A DNA stretch of 64,000 nucleotides from DASZRZ01 sp963732925. GTDB taxonomy: Bacteria > Acidobacteriota > Terriglobia > Terriglobales > Acidobacteriaceae. Of the stretch, positions 57,001 to 64,000 are shown one piece after another. The DNA lies in assembly GCA_963732925.1 (NCBI GenBank), contig CAVTBJ010000004.1, positions 62,001 through 126,000 of the forward strand, given 5' to 3'. Numbering within the stretch: the first letter of the stretch is position 1; every line of letters begins with the position of its first letter. A model generated the notes under the pieces. The model had not been told where the DNA came from, did no database searches, and saw only the letters and a program-made list of their open reading frames with translations. The position numbers were made by a program, and so were the translations under genes.

Positions 57001-60000
57001 CCCGAAGTCAGCAGGAAGTCGGAGGCGTTACTGCCGATGACCGAGAGGTCGGCGATATTCAGCGGCCCGGTACCCGAGTTGCTGATCGTCACGGTCATAG
57101 GGCTGCTCTGCGTGTTCACCGTCTGATTGGGGAAAGACAGCATCGCCGGAGTAATGCCGATGATGGGCGCGATTCCCGTTCCGCTCAGAGGAACAGCATG
57201 CGGAGAGCCGCTCGCATTGTCCACGATGTTCAGCGATGCCGAGCGCGGTCCCGGCGCCGTGGGAGTAAATGCCACATGCAGCAGCGTGCTGCCCCCGGGA
57301 ATTACGGTGATGGGAAGCGAGGGCGCATTCACCGCGAATTCGGCGGCGTTCGTTCCCGTCAGCGATAGCGCGGAGATCACCAGATTGTCAGTACCGGGGT
57401 TTTCCACGGACAGCATGAGGGCTGAGCTGGTGGTGCTGACCTGCTGGTTGCCGAAGCTCAAGCTGGCCGGGTTCAGGTTGAGCGCCGGACCGGCAACCAT
57501 TCCCGTGCCCGTAAGAGAGAGGGCTGTGCTCCCGCCAGCGGCGTCATGCGTGATCGTCAGCGTGGCCGAGCGAGCCCCGGTGGCACTGGGGCTGAAGGTG
57601 AGGCTCAGAGGAATACTGGCGCCGGGCTGAACGGTGACGGGAAGCGGTCCGGGGGTCACGGCGAAATCCCCGGCGGCGGAGCCCGAAATGGCCACGCTGG
57701 AAATCAGCATGGGCCCGTTGCCGGTGTTGCTCACCGTAACGACCCTGGGATTGCTGGTGCTGCTCACCGCCTGGCTTCCAAAAATCACGCTCTGCGGCGA
57801 GACGGAAATTTGTGGCGCAGTGCCCGCACCGGAAAGCGCTACCGTATGCGGGCTGCCGACTGCATTGTCGACGACGCTCAGGCTCGCGGAGCGTGGTCCC
57901 TGGGCCGTAGGCTTGAAGGTGACACTAATGGTTGCGCTGGCGCCGGGAGCTACGGTAATGGGCAGAGTACCGGAGCTGACGATGAAATCGCCGGCCTGGC
58001 CGAAACCGAACACGTTCAAGCTGGAGATGACGAGGTTATCGGTTCCGCTGTTGCTGACCACCACGGATTGGGCCGAACTGCTGGTGCCCACATTCTGATT
58101 GCCGAACGCGATGGACGGTGGAGCGACGCTGAATTGCGGCGTTCCGATTCCGCTGCCGCTGAGGTCGACGGTGCGCGGCCCCCCGGCTCCGTTGTCGACG
58201 AAAGTCAGGGTGGCGGAGCGCAGTCCCAGGGCTGACGGTTTAAAGATGAGCGGCAGGCTGACGCTGCCGCCCGGAGCGATGGTCATGGGCAAGGTGAGGG
58301 TATGGGAAAAGTCAGAGGCTGCCGCACCGGTGATGTTGAGGGCGGAGATCACCAGGTTCGTGCCCCCAGTGTTGCTTACGGCCACAAATTTAGCGGCGCT
58401 GACGGTATTCAGCGCCTGATTCCCGAAGCTGACCGACGTAGGGAAGACGTTGACCGTGGTTCCGGTCGAAGCTCCCGTGCCGGATAAGGTGACAGTATGC
58501 GGCCCCCCCGTGGCGTTGTCGGTAAGCACCAGGTTGGCCACACGGCTCCCGGACGCCTGGGGAGTGAAGGTCACGCTGATGGTGGTATTCGCCCCCGGAG
58601 CCAGCGTGATCGGACGGGCGGGCGCGGAGAACGCGAAGTCCCCGCTGGCCGCTCCGCTCAGCGAGATATCCGAAATCACCAGATTCACGGTGCCGGGATT
58701 GCTGACTGTAACCACCATGGGCGCGCTGGAAGTGTTGACTCCCTGGCTGCCGAAACTGAGCATGCTGGGCACAATGCCGATGAGCGCTGAAGCCCCTGTG
58801 CCCGATATGGGCACAGCGCGCGGACTTCCGCCGGCGTTGTCGGTGATCACCAGAGAGGTGGAGTAGGTCGCCGTGGCCGCGGGCGTGAACCGCAGGTTTA
58901 CGGTCGTGCTTCCTCCCGGCGAGACCGTGATCGGCAGGGCATTGGCGCTCACTTCGAATTGCGGCGCCGCCGGCGAAAGCACCAGTCCGGAGATGACCAG
59001 GTCCGCCGTACCCACGTTGCTGATCAGCAGCGGCGTGTTGGCGCTGGTGGTCCCCACCTGCTGATTTCCGAAAAGCAGGCTCGATGGCGCCAGGCTGACT
59101 GCGGGAGCGGTTCCGGTGCCGGAGAGCGCTATGGAACGCGGGCTGCCGGCTCCGTTATGGGTGAGATTCAGGGTGGCAGATCGCGCTCCGAGGGCCGCGG
59201 GAGTAAAGGTAACGTCCAACGTGGTGGAGCTGCCGGGGGCCAAAGTTATGGGTACAGAGGGCGCGCTCACGGAGAAGTCGCCGGCATGGAAACCCGAAAC
59301 ACTGATGCTGGAAATAATGAGGGCTTGGGTTCCCGCATTGGAAACCGTGAGCGTCTTCCTGGCGCTGGCGACATTCAGGAGCTGGTTGCCAAAATCAAGG
59401 CTGAGCGGGCTGACGCTGATGCCTGGAGTACCAACTCCATTTCCCGAAAGGGCGAGCGCGGACGGGCTGCCGGGAGCGTTGCTGCCCACGTTCAACGTGG
59501 CGGCGCACTGCATCACCTCCACCGGAGTGAAGGTCACGGCCGCGCTGGCAGACTGCCCCGGAGCCAGGCTGATAGGGAGCGCCGGGTTGCTGACGGCGAA
59601 CTGCGCCGCGCACGCTCCCGAGAGCGACAGGCTGGAAACGGAAAGAAGCGCGGTTCCGTTGTTGGTGATGGTGAATTGCTGGGGTGAGCTGGTCTGGTTG
59701 AGCGCCTGATTCGCGAAGCTAAGCGCCGCGGGAGCAAGGCTCACTCCGGCGGCCACACCGGTTCCCTGCAATCCCACCACGTTGGGGCTTCCCGAGGCAT
59801 TGCTGGAAAAGACCAGAGAGGCCGCGCGTGGACCGGAAGCACTCGGCTGGAAAATCACGCTGATGGTTCCGCTTTGTGTTGGCGGGACGGTGATGGGCAG
59901 TGCCGTAGAGGAAGTGAAGTCGCCAGGATTTCCGCCGGAGAATGCGATTCCGGAGATGGTCAGGTCGGCCGTCCCGACATTCGTGATGATGATATTGGAG

Positions 60001-62813
60001 GCCGCGCTGCCGGTCCCGACAGCCTGGTTGGCAAAGGTAATGCTGCCGGGAGTGTAGCTGATTTGCGGCGCCAAGCCGGTTCCCGCCAGGGTCACCAGTT
60101 GCGGACTGCTGACCGAATTGTCCTGAATGTTCAGCGTGGCGACCTGCGGGCCGAACGTTTGCGGATTGAAAATGACATCAATCGCAGCATTCGATCCCGG
60201 GGCAAGCGTCATGGGTAGCGTCGGCGAGGACACCCCGAAGTTCTGACTATTCAACCCCGAGATGGCAAGGTTCGAAATGATGAGGTCCGCATTACCGTTG
60301 TTGCTGATCAGCAGGGACTGCGTTTTCGGCGTGGTAGCGACGATCTGATCGCCAAAATCCACCTGTGCCGGCTGGACCAGCACCTCCGCTCCGGTTCCGT
60401 TGCCGGTCAGGGTCACAATGTGCGGACTGCCCGCGGCGTTGGTGGTGATGACCAGGGTGGCGTCCCGCGAACCAATCGCCGTGGGCACAAACTTCACATG
60501 CAAGGACGTGTTGCCCCCCGGGACGACGGTGACGGGCAGCGAAATGGAATCGGTCTGGAAATCCTGGGGATCGTTGCCCGCGAATTTCACTTCCGAGATG
60601 ACCAGATCCGAGTTGCCGCTGTTGGTAAGCGTGACCGCCTGCGCGGGGCCGGCCGCGCCCACGGGCTGGGTTCCAAAATCGAGGCTGCCCGGCGAATAGC
60701 TGACCACGGGCGCAATGCCGCGCCCGGAAAGAGTGACGCTTTGCGGGCTGCCGCCAGCGTCGTCTTGAAACTCGAGCAAGGCCGACATGGACGCCGCAAC
60801 TCCCGGCTGGAAGGTAACCGATACCGTTGTCTTCTTTCCCGGGGCCACTGTGATGGGCAAGGCCGCCGAGGTTATGGCGAACTGCTTGGGGTCGGTTCCT
60901 CCAAGAGAAATCTGGGTGATGTTCAATGTCCCGGTGCCGGGATTCTGGATCTGGACCTGCTGAGATGCACTGGTGGAACCAACGGCCTGATCGCCGAAGT
61001 CGATTGCCGTGGGGTCGGCAACGAATTCCGGAGCCGTAGCGGTGATGAGTACCGTGCTCGGCGGGCTGGTGAAGGTCCCGTCGGAAACCAGCAGTTGAGC
61101 GACATAAAATCCGCGAACATCGGCAAGGAACGAAGGCTTCTGAGCGGTAAGACTGCTGAGCACGGCCGTGCTGCCGGAAGGCCGCGAGAGCAAGGACCAG
61201 GAATAGGTCAGCGGCTGGTGGTCAGGATCGGACGAACCGCCGCCGTCCAGTTGCACGGTGCTGCCCGCGGAAACGGTTTGCGGGCTGCCGGCATTGGCAA
61301 CCGGCGGACTATTCGAGGTATCGATGCTGACGTTCGAGCTGGCGGTATGCCCATTTCCATCGTCCACTGTCAACTGCAGAACATAGGTTCCGAACAGATC
61401 TGCGGTAAAGGCGGGCGTCGCGGTACCGGGATTTCGCAGGGTCGCTGCGCTGCCGGCCGGCTTGGTAGTAAAGACCCAGGAAAATGAAAGCGCGTCGCCA
61501 TCCGGATCGGAAGAGGCCGAACCGTCCAGCTCGACATCGCCGCCGACAGCGACCGTCTGCGGATTTCCTGCTCTTGCCGTGGGCGCCGCGTTGATGGTTG
61601 TAACCGTCACCGAATCGGTAGCGGTGTGATTGTGGCCGTCGTTCACCGTCAGGTCAAAGACGTAGGCGCCGGCGAGGTCGGCAACGAACGAAGGCATCAC
61701 CTCCGTCGGATCGCTCAGCGCGGCGCTACTGTTCGCAGGTTGGGAAACAAGAGTCCACTGATAACTGAGGCTGTCCCCATCGACATCCGTGGAGGCGCTA
61801 CCGTCCAATTGCACGGTACTGCCGAGCGCCACCGCCTGGTCCGGCCCGGCATGAGCCACGGGAGCTGTATCCAAAGTGGTGATGATTACCGACGCGGACG
61901 AACTCTTGGCGCCCTCGGTCACCTTGAGTTGCGCCACATAGTCGCCCGGCTTGTCTGCCACAAAGGAAGGATTCACGGCGGAGGGATCGGAGAGGCCGGC
62001 TACGCTGCCCGTGGGCTTGGAGAGGAATGACCATTCGAAGGTTAGAGCACCGCCCGCGCCGCTGCTGGACTGGGTTCCATCCAGGTGCACCGTGCTGCCC
62101 AGGGCCACCAACTGCTGCGGCCCTGCGTTGGCGACGGGCGGAGCAGGGTCGGGCGGAGGCAAGTCCTGAGGAAGAACCTCAAAGGTGGCAGAAGCCTTTT
62201 GCGCACCGGTACTGATCACAACATTGCGCGTGCCCGGCGCGGCCGAGGCATCGATTCCAATATGCACGGTGGCGCTGTTGGGCCCATTGACCCGAACAAA
62301 GCTGGAAGAGCCCAGAGGTCCATTCTCGACGCTGATCCCCGGGCCGAAGGAAGCCGCCGTGGCATTCTGCACAAAGTTGGTAAAGCTGCCAACAATGTCC
62401 ACATCGAGGCCGGTTCCGGCCTTTGCCGAGTTCGGCGAGAAAACCACCGAACTGGCGGGATTGATGGTCAGGGTGACAGCGTTCCCGCTGACGAACACGA
62501 CGCCGGAACTGGTGCTCCCGGAAACGGAGACGAGATATGGCGTAGGACTACTGACAATGATAGAAGCGGGGACCAGGAAGCTGACGCGCGACGTTCCACC
62601 GAGCAGCCGGGTGAGGCTGGCGGGGGCAACTGTCTCCGCTCCTCCGGCCGAGGGCCGTAAGACAACATTGACAGCACTGATTGCGTCCAGCGGAAAATTC
62701 GAGCCGGTGAGATTGATCAGCGTCGCTCCGGCCTGTCCGGCTGAAGGAAACGCCGGGTTCAAAGTGACCTGGGCCCGGGCGACGCCGAGGGCCAGGCAAA
62801 GAAAAGCAAGCAC
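49014..62813 (-). CDS. Giant secreted protein of 31 ASH/choice-of-anchor-D repeats
   Basis: The GTG at 62813, after AGAGGGAG, gives a short signal peptide (MLAFLCLALGVARAQ) and 4,599 residues; the frame stays open to 63038. Approximate order: residues 15-220, IPT/TIG-like domains (LINLTGSNFPLDA); 223-590, four PKD-like domains (e.g. GSTVQLDGSASTDVDGDSLS); 590-3925, 31 repeats of about 107 residues with the pattern LDFGNQxVGTxS, VSNTGxxNLVISxLxxSG, FxxxxxxLPITVAPGxSxxx, SVTFTPxxxGxRSAxLxI and GSPHxVxLSGTG; 3925-4599, three C-terminal repeats of about 205 residues. ASH-type domains are immunoglobulin-like, and the protein is probably a long extracellular or surface fibre. There is no membrane anchor or sorting tail. 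The frame is unbroken for 13.8 kb. Confidence 0.9.
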   Translation of the reverse strand: MLAFLCLALGVARAQVTLNPAFPSAGQAGATLINLTGSNFPLDAISAVNVVLRPSAGGAETVAPASLTRLLGGTSRVSFLVPASIIVSSPTPYLVSVSGSTSSGVVFVSGNAVTLTINPASSVVFSPNSAKAGTGLDVDIVGSFTNFVQNATAASFGPGISVENGPLGSSSFVRVNGPNSATVHIGIDASAAPGTRNVVISTGAQKASATFEVLPQDLPPPDPAPPVANAGPQQLVALGSTVHLDGTQSSSGAGGALTFEWSFLSKPTGSVAGLSDPSAVNPSFVADKPGDYVAQLKVTEGAKSSSASVIITTLDTAPVAHAGPDQAVALGSTVQLDGSASTDVDGDSLSYQWTLVSQPANSSAALSDPTEVMPSFVADLAGAYVFDLTVNDGHNHTATDSVTVTTINAAPTARAGNPQTVAVGGDVELDGSASSDPDGDALSFSWVFTTKPAGSAATLRNPGTATPAFTADLFGTYVLQLTVDDGNGHTASSNVSIDTSNSPPVANAGSPQTVSAGSTVQLDGGGSSDPDHQPLTYSWSLLSRPSGSTAVLSSLTAQKPSFLADVRGFYVAQLLVSDGTFTSPPSTVLITATAPEFVADPTAIDFGDQAVGSTSASQQVQIQNPGTGTLNITQISLGGTDPKQFAITSAALPITVAPGKKTTVSVTFQPGVAASMSALLEFQDDAGGSPQSVTLSGRGIAPVVSYSPGSLDFGTQPVGAAGPAQAVTLTNSGNSDLVISEVKFAGNDPQDFQTDSISLPVTVVPGGNTSLHVKFVPTAIGSRDATLVITTNAAGSPHIVTLTGNGTGAEVLVQPAQVDFGDQIVATTPKTQSLLISNNGNADLIISNLAISGLNSQNFGVSSPTLPMTLAPGSNAAIDVIFNPQTFGPQVATLNIQDNSVSSPQLVTLAGTGLAPQISYTPGSITFANQAVGTGSAASNIIITNVGTADLTISGIAFSGGNPGDFTSSTALPITVPPTQSGTISVIFQPSASGPRAASLVFSSNASGSPNVVGLQGTGVAAGVSLAPAALSFANQALNQTSSPQQFTITNNGTALLSVSSLSLSGACAAQFAVSNPALPISLAPGQSASAAVTFTPVEVMQCAATLNVGSNAPGSPSALALSGNGVGTPGISVSPLSLDFGNQLLNVASARKTLTVSNAGTQALIISSISVSGFHAGDFSVSAPSVPITLAPGSSTTLDVTFTPAALGARSATLNLTHNGAGSPRSIALSGTGTAPAVSLAPSSLLFGNQQVGTTSANTPLLISNVGTADLVISGLVLSPAAPQFEVSANALPITVSPGGSTTVNLRFTPAATATYSTSLVITDNAGGSPRAVPISGTGASALIGIVPSMLSFGSQGVNTSSAPMVVTVSNPGTVNLVISDISLSGAASGDFAFSAPARPITLAPGANTTISVTFTPQASGSRVANLVLTDNATGGPHTVTLSGTGASTGTTVNVFPTSVSFGNQALNTVSAAKFVAVSNTGGTNLVISALNITGAAASDFSHTLTLPMTIAPGGSVSLPLIFKPSALGLRSATLTFVDNGAGGPRTVDLSGSGIGTPQFSVAPPSIAFGNQNVGTSSSAQSVVVSNSGTDNLVISSLNVFGFGQAGDFIVSSGTLPITVAPGASATISVTFKPTAQGPRSASLSVVDNAVGSPHTVALSGAGTAPQISVSPQSVIFGSQAVSSTSNPRVVTVSNTGNGPMLISSVAISGSAAGDFAVTPGPLPVTVQPGASIPLSLTFSPSATGARSATLTITHDAAGGSTALSLTGTGMVAGPALNLNPASLSFGNQQVSTTSSALMLSVENPGTDNLVISALSLTGTNAAEFAVNAPSLPITVIPGGSTLLHVAFTPTAPGPRSASLNIVDNASGSPHAVPLSGTGIAPIIGITPAMLSFPNQTVNTQSSPMTVTISNSGTGPLNIADLSVIGSNASDFLLTSGPLPISVAPGASTTLNLVFQPTDTGSRSATLVISDNANGTPHLLALNGNGNGTGATISVSPLTLNFENQALNTTSTAKPVVITNTGNGNLKVSSLSISGNNASDFAFSAPGLPVTVSSGSSVVVSVTFSPSQIGTRAATLNISSNADNSTPQVSLAGTGFSSGPAIQLNPQVLSFGNQPIGVASQPAYVTVSNTGTGNLVIYSLQIAGANASDYSPLGTSLPLTIGPSSSTVIGFVFTPSVSGPSSASLSITDSAMGSPHLVTFSGTGTQPLANIAPASVNFGSQPALTVSSPAAVVISNVGNAPLVVSSIGVSPATIQFQVSAPPQPFTIAPGSSSTVNVTFAPTAAGSYSADLVINHNASSNPVRIALSGSGTTVGIGITPSRVDFGNQQINLSSSASEVVISNPGSAPLVISSLSITGTHAADYAVTALSLPITVPPGGSTSVNVVFTPKALGVRSAILAVADNASGSPHSITLAGTGVGVAGITVNPASLDFGSQPLNTASASRTLTISNPGSSNLVVSNLAITGSEAAEFALTGPAVPITIAPGASASLSLTFTPLNLGARAASVSISSNVDSGSLGVPLTGTGVGAPSATIAPTSLLFGNQAVGSSSASQSVTVTNSGSGNLLLSSIGISGTNAAEFAYSAGPLPILVSPGNSTSIAVIFTPSAPGSRTASLTLVDNAAGSPRSIALSGNGASPAIAVSPSSIDFGNQTVQTTSAAQQVLLSNTGSAPLVVSALTLTGANAGEFAVTSGGALPLTIAPGTSASVDVTFSPAASGARSAALSIVHNAGGGAKTVVLSGSGAVPNVSITPGSLSYGNQAVGATSTPLSLTVTNGGGGTLIISNITMSGSNPGDFVYGGQLPVTINPNSSKSISISFAPAQPGSRSATLILTSNGPGSPHVVGLSGTGVAPAITITPGSVSFGAQAVNTTSAAQTITVGNNGTSSLVISSLTLSGSNPGDFVLGSASLPLTIAPGSSANLSVAFAPLGAGSRSATLNIGHNGAGGGSTVPLSGTGQSISGFGISPSALNFGTQPLNATSLPAAITISNTGTADLQITGLSLSGAQAGEFAFSAAPLPITVPAGGAILVNVTFKPAALGTRSAILNIADNAPGSPHTVPLTGTGVGQAVFSASPASLNFGNQLVGTSSSINLTISNTGTDMLLVSALNFSGSQATEFGISGSVALPLTIAPGTSSVVMVTFTPAASGTRSATLSVTTNAAGSPHQLPLSGIGGAPAVQMNPASLSFGGQQVNTNSTQQPVTISNTGTTSLFISGLTIAGASAADFSISSAALPITVPAGNSTVVSVTFSPKAVGSRTAALTIMDNAPGNPHSVPLSGTGVTPGISVSPSSFNFGNQAINSSSNPSPITVTNTGTGDLILSNFTIQGDNASEFTVASPTLPVTVAPGANATIQLVFRPTAIGLRSATLSIGSNVSGSASAVSLYGVGTAPTVSLNPTSITFSNQNVGSTSAARTLTVNNTGSASLVISAISMAGTNASDFGFTAGSLPITVPAGQSTAIQLTFSPAASGQRTGSVVITSNATGSPHSVSLSGTGTQPVMNLSPASLDFGQQAVNQASASKPVVISNPGNGDLIITAIGITGANSADFSFTSANLPVTVAPSSNATINVTFTPKATGGRSASLSLTSNLPGGPQTVPLSGTGTQPVISLSKNTIDFGSRDVNTTSPASTVTVTNTGTGNLVISAISFSGLNAGDFGVNPTTLPATVAPGGTLDLQVTFSPKATGARTANLLLTHNASGSPSSVSLSGTGVGPVVQLNPASLTFSSRNVGSTSPFSTITVNNTGNGNLVISAISISGVNAADFAFVSSAIPITVAPGSNTVINVSFTPAAAGSRSANLNIVSNDTSSPQAVLLSGTGSGPAATVNPTALDFGTLAVNSSSNPVAVTISNSGNANLVISGISVSGAAAGDFSFTAASRPITITAGNSTTVNLTFTPKQVGPRAATLTITHNAPGGGTSTVSLQGSGTGTAQVIMQPVTVGANLEVLATASLTSIPSADVPVTISSGDGSRVLLRDAAADASGIGAGSASITMNVHAGTNSLFPGFWVQGLASSGSVTLTLSAPNYASSTVAVTLTHSGFVLIGPLGQGADFSTNSGAQNISLTVAPVTLDGGNNVLTGVAARIAGGLSVSVPVSSQNTSVGTIVGSPAVLASGSTGTNVQFDPNSSGSSLLSVSTPSGFFTPSSGSHLTATVALPKLTLGPVNVGTNLQVQASGSLESGAPAGGLSVTVTSSDPNVVRLSTDPTVQGGSSVTLSVPAGQQFLPGFYVQALGGAGSAAQLTATASNFQTATANVSVTPAGFVIAGPSLVAGRDFTTSTLSLPSNLQVQIMQLSGSLAPLGIGQIRGGLSVNVPVISGTPQVGTVSGSPATMPPGGSTNNNSVSFNPLTQGSSTLSLGSPSVSGFSTPSSGASLTVTVTQPQITLGLASTTIGKDLQVLGSGTLSAIAPSGGLQVTIRVTSGSALLSTSPTGAGSSSVLVTVPEGTLGGGSFPAYYVQATAASGAATITAEATGWSSSPVTVTLAPSGFVLHGPNGAGQDFGTLPSSNDTSLTVESWQINAGTLLPEIPQAVRGGVSFPVAVTSSNTSVGSIAGSPVTVNGSSSTYIVTFHPIGQGASILSFPQPAGFTTPMNNGKALNSLTADVN
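51040..61037 (-). repeat. 31 tandem ~322-bp coding repeats (ASH-like)
   Basis: Thirty-one units of about 107 codons were counted by eye, each with an FxxQ-type strand, NTG/NSG/NPG turn, LPI/VTVAPG stretch and SGTG/GNG end. Identity between units is moderate and no exact long duplications stand out, suggesting old amplification with divergence. The DNA repeats could confuse assembly. Confidence 0.85.
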
Positions 62814-63034
62814 ACGGGCGATGCTCCCTCTGCAACGAGAGCCAAGCCCGCGTCCGGCCGCACGATCGCCAGCAATGCCGGCAAAAGTTTGCGGCGCGCC
62901 GCGCTGGCCGTGGACAACTCGCGCGTGGGCGGCAGCACACTTGTGCTTCAGTGATACAGCACCGCGCCGGCACGCAAAACTCGCGTTCCGGCGGACACCT
63001 CCGAGAATCGCTAGGTTCACCATGTTCCCCGCGA

Positions 63035-63604
63035 TCACCCCAGGTTTTGCGAACGACGGCTGCGCGCACGACGAGCAGCAGCCCCGGCCAATCCCATACT
63101 CATCAGCGCCAAGGTCGCGGGTTCGGGAACGCTATTGACAGGATCCGACTGGTTCGAGTCCGGCGATCCACCATCGGCGTAGATAATCGCGAACTGGCCT
63201 GCCGAAAGGGCCGTCGAGTTCCCGACTGGAAGCAGGAGTGCAGAGAGCGTCCAGTTCAGGTCCTGCAAAGTGCCGGTGAAGCTTGCAGAGGAAAACAAGG
63301 CAGTGTCCGGGAACATATCGCTGGGAAAGGATTGTCCGGAGTCGAGGCTGCTGATGAAATACTGGATCGCAGCGCCTGCAGTTGGATTCAAGGTGAGCGT
63401 GGCATTCGTGAACGTCGCCGGAGTCGGCAGGAAGTCGACTCCATTGCCGGTCAGATTCACGGTAAAAAATGCGTTAGTTCCCACCTGGCCATCCCCGGGA
63501 ATCACAGTGTCAAAGTCCAGCGTGCCCACCGCAATCGGATCTGCGAATGCGGCGCCTGCCAATACCACCACGAATAGCGAACACAACAGCAACTTCCGCT
63601 TCAT
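63035..63604 (-). CDS. PEP-CTERM sorting-domain protein
   Basis: A 189-residue exported protein. The signal peptide is KLLLCSLFVVVLAGAAFA. The C-terminus has the PEP-CTERM pattern: VPEPATLALM, a hydrophobic helix (SMGLAGAAARR) and a basic end (RARSRRS). Such proteins are sorted by exosortase, with links to EPS and biofilm. The middle is Thr/Ser/Asn-rich beta sequence (FTVNLTGNGVDFLPTPATFT) without a recognised domain. The giant gene's longest frame starts with GTG inside this gene's stop codon (GTGA overlap); if the giant gene starts at 62813 instead, the gap is about 220 bases. Confidence 0.88.
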   Translation of the reverse strand: MKRKLLLCSLFVVVLAGAAFADPIAVGTLDFDTVIPGDGQVGTNAFFTVNLTGNGVDFLPTPATFTNATLTLNPTAGAAIQYFISSLDSGQSFPSDMFPDTALFSSASFTGTLQDLNWTLSALLLPVGNSTALSAGQFAIIYADGGSPDSNQSDPVNSVPEPATLALMSMGLAGAAARRARSRRSQNLG

Positions 63605-63795
63605 GGGCTCTCCAGTTTCTAGGTCGTTGAATGGTTTGGCACTGCCAGGGGGGGCGCCTGTTACTCAGCAATTCCAAAACCAAACCACAAACCCCAAGAG
63701 TCAGAGAGTTACAAGGTCACTTCTCTTCCCAACTGCAACTTATTGCATTTCAACTAACCCGAATGGAGTAGTTACAAAGCCCTAAAATGCGAAAA

Positions 63796-63820
63796 GGCGG
63801 GACGCGCTCAGCGTCCCGCC
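63796..63820 (-). terminator. Rho-independent terminator after the Sel1-repeat gene
   Basis: GGCGGGACGC (63796-63805), loop GCTCA and GCGTCCCGCC (63811-63820) form a perfect 10-bp stem running into TTTTCGCATTTT on the minus strand, ten bases past the stop. Confidence 0.75.
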
Positions 63821-63830
63821 CCTTTGCGGC

Positions 63831-64000
63831 TTAGTACTGTAATCGTCGCAAGGCACTCCGAGCTTCAGGACTGCCTTTCTGCAGGGCCTTCTGATACCAG
63901 GCTTTGGCTTCCGTACTGCTGGCGGGAACGCCTTTGCCTTCCTCGTAAAGCTTTCCCACCTCGTAAAGCCCGGTAGGATCACCCTGATCGGCGGCCATGC
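63831..64000 (-). CDS. Sel1-repeat (SLR/TPR-like) protein, C-terminal end, partial
   Basis: A frame entering from the right edge on the minus strand ends at TAA 63831-63833. It reads AADQGDPTGLYEVGKLYEE then GKGVPASSTEAKAWYQKAL and QKGSPEARSALRRLQY. This is one full Sel1-type repeat (A-A-x-Q-G-x-P-x-G-L-Y-x-L-G-x-L-Y-E-x-G-x-G-V) and the start of a second half. Sel1 repeats are helical adaptors in signalling or secretion proteins. The rest lies outside the window. Confidence 0.8.
   Translation of the reverse strand, partial: MAADQGDPTGLYEVGKLYEEGKGVPASSTEAKAWYQKALQKGSPEARSALRRLQY

Noticed and set aside
50779..59709. Many plus-strand open frames opposite the giant gene, several over 350 codons
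   Set aside because: Antisense frames created by the repeated codon pattern; none has domain character.
51040..61037. Possible CRISPR or satellite array
   Set aside because: The repeats are about 322 bases, in one reading frame and diverged at the amino-acid level; they are protein domain repeats.
62814..63038. 75-residue N-terminal extension of the giant protein
   Set aside because: It precedes the signal peptide, has no domain character and a good Shine-Dalgarno lies before GTG 62813; kept only as an alternative start.

Overview
The window looks like a chromosomal segment of a GC-rich Gram-negative bacterium of the phylum Acidobacteriota (class Terriglobia is my best guess). The pointers are an outer-membrane assembly gene pair (bamA-skp), a PEP-CTERM protein, a ribosomal/translation operon in a typical acidobacterial form, an M13 peptidase, and a giant secreted protein made of choice-of-anchor-D/ASH-type repeats. 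This is read from protein character; no rRNA gene is present to confirm it. There are no phage, integrase, transposase or CRISPR features.

Layout. 1-1.1 kb: a broken rhomboid protease end (+) and a broken PilZ-like gene (-). 1.1-13 kb, all on the minus strand and read right to left: rplM, rpsI, rpsB, tsf, a YjbR-family gene, pyrH, frr, a molybdopterin oxidoreductase, bamA and skp. 13-20 kb: single metabolic or stress genes (FtsX-like permease, DoxX, zinc alcohol dehydrogenase, DJ-1/PfpI, CaiB-type CoA-transferase, glycine-zipper stress protein, ThuA-domain protein) and a tRNA-Met. 20-25 kb (+): an S41 protease homologue lacking both catalytic residues, then a class A penicillin-binding protein and a PASTA protein that are both broken by several single-base frame changes. 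25-29.6 kb (-): aroC, def, fmt, rsmB. 29.8-33.3 kb (+): histidine kinase, NarL-type regulator and a receiver/RsbRD-like protein. 33-41 kb: HAD hydrolase, a YhaM-BlaI-lipoprotein group, M13 peptidase, a 48-residue membrane protein, lipA and a lipoprotein cytochrome c. 41-48 kb: DUF3891 protein, dacB, folP, dtd, two tandem acyl carrier proteins and fabF. 47.8-64 kb (-): a secreted trypsin-like protease, a 4,599-residue repeat protein, a PEP-CTERM protein and the end of a Sel1-repeat protein.

How the genes work together. The minus-strand block at 1-13 kb combines translation (S13-type rplM/rpsI pair, S2, EF-Ts, UMP kinase, RRF) with outer-membrane biogenesis (BamA and its periplasmic chaperone). 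The 20-25 kb and 42-44 kb genes concern peptidoglycan. aroC-def-fmt-rsmB joins chorismate synthesis to N-formylmethionine handling and rRNA methylation. acpP-acpP-fabF is a fatty-acid elongation unit. The last 16 kb is devoted to exported proteins.

The most interesting items are the giant protein (31 consecutive ~107-residue repeats plus three ~205-residue C-terminal repeats), the predicted dead S41 protease with a Gly/Leu pair in place of Ser/Lys, the tandem acyl carrier proteins, and the concentration of single-base frame changes in two stretches (1-1.2 kb and 21.6-24.6 kb), which may be assembly errors rather than biology.
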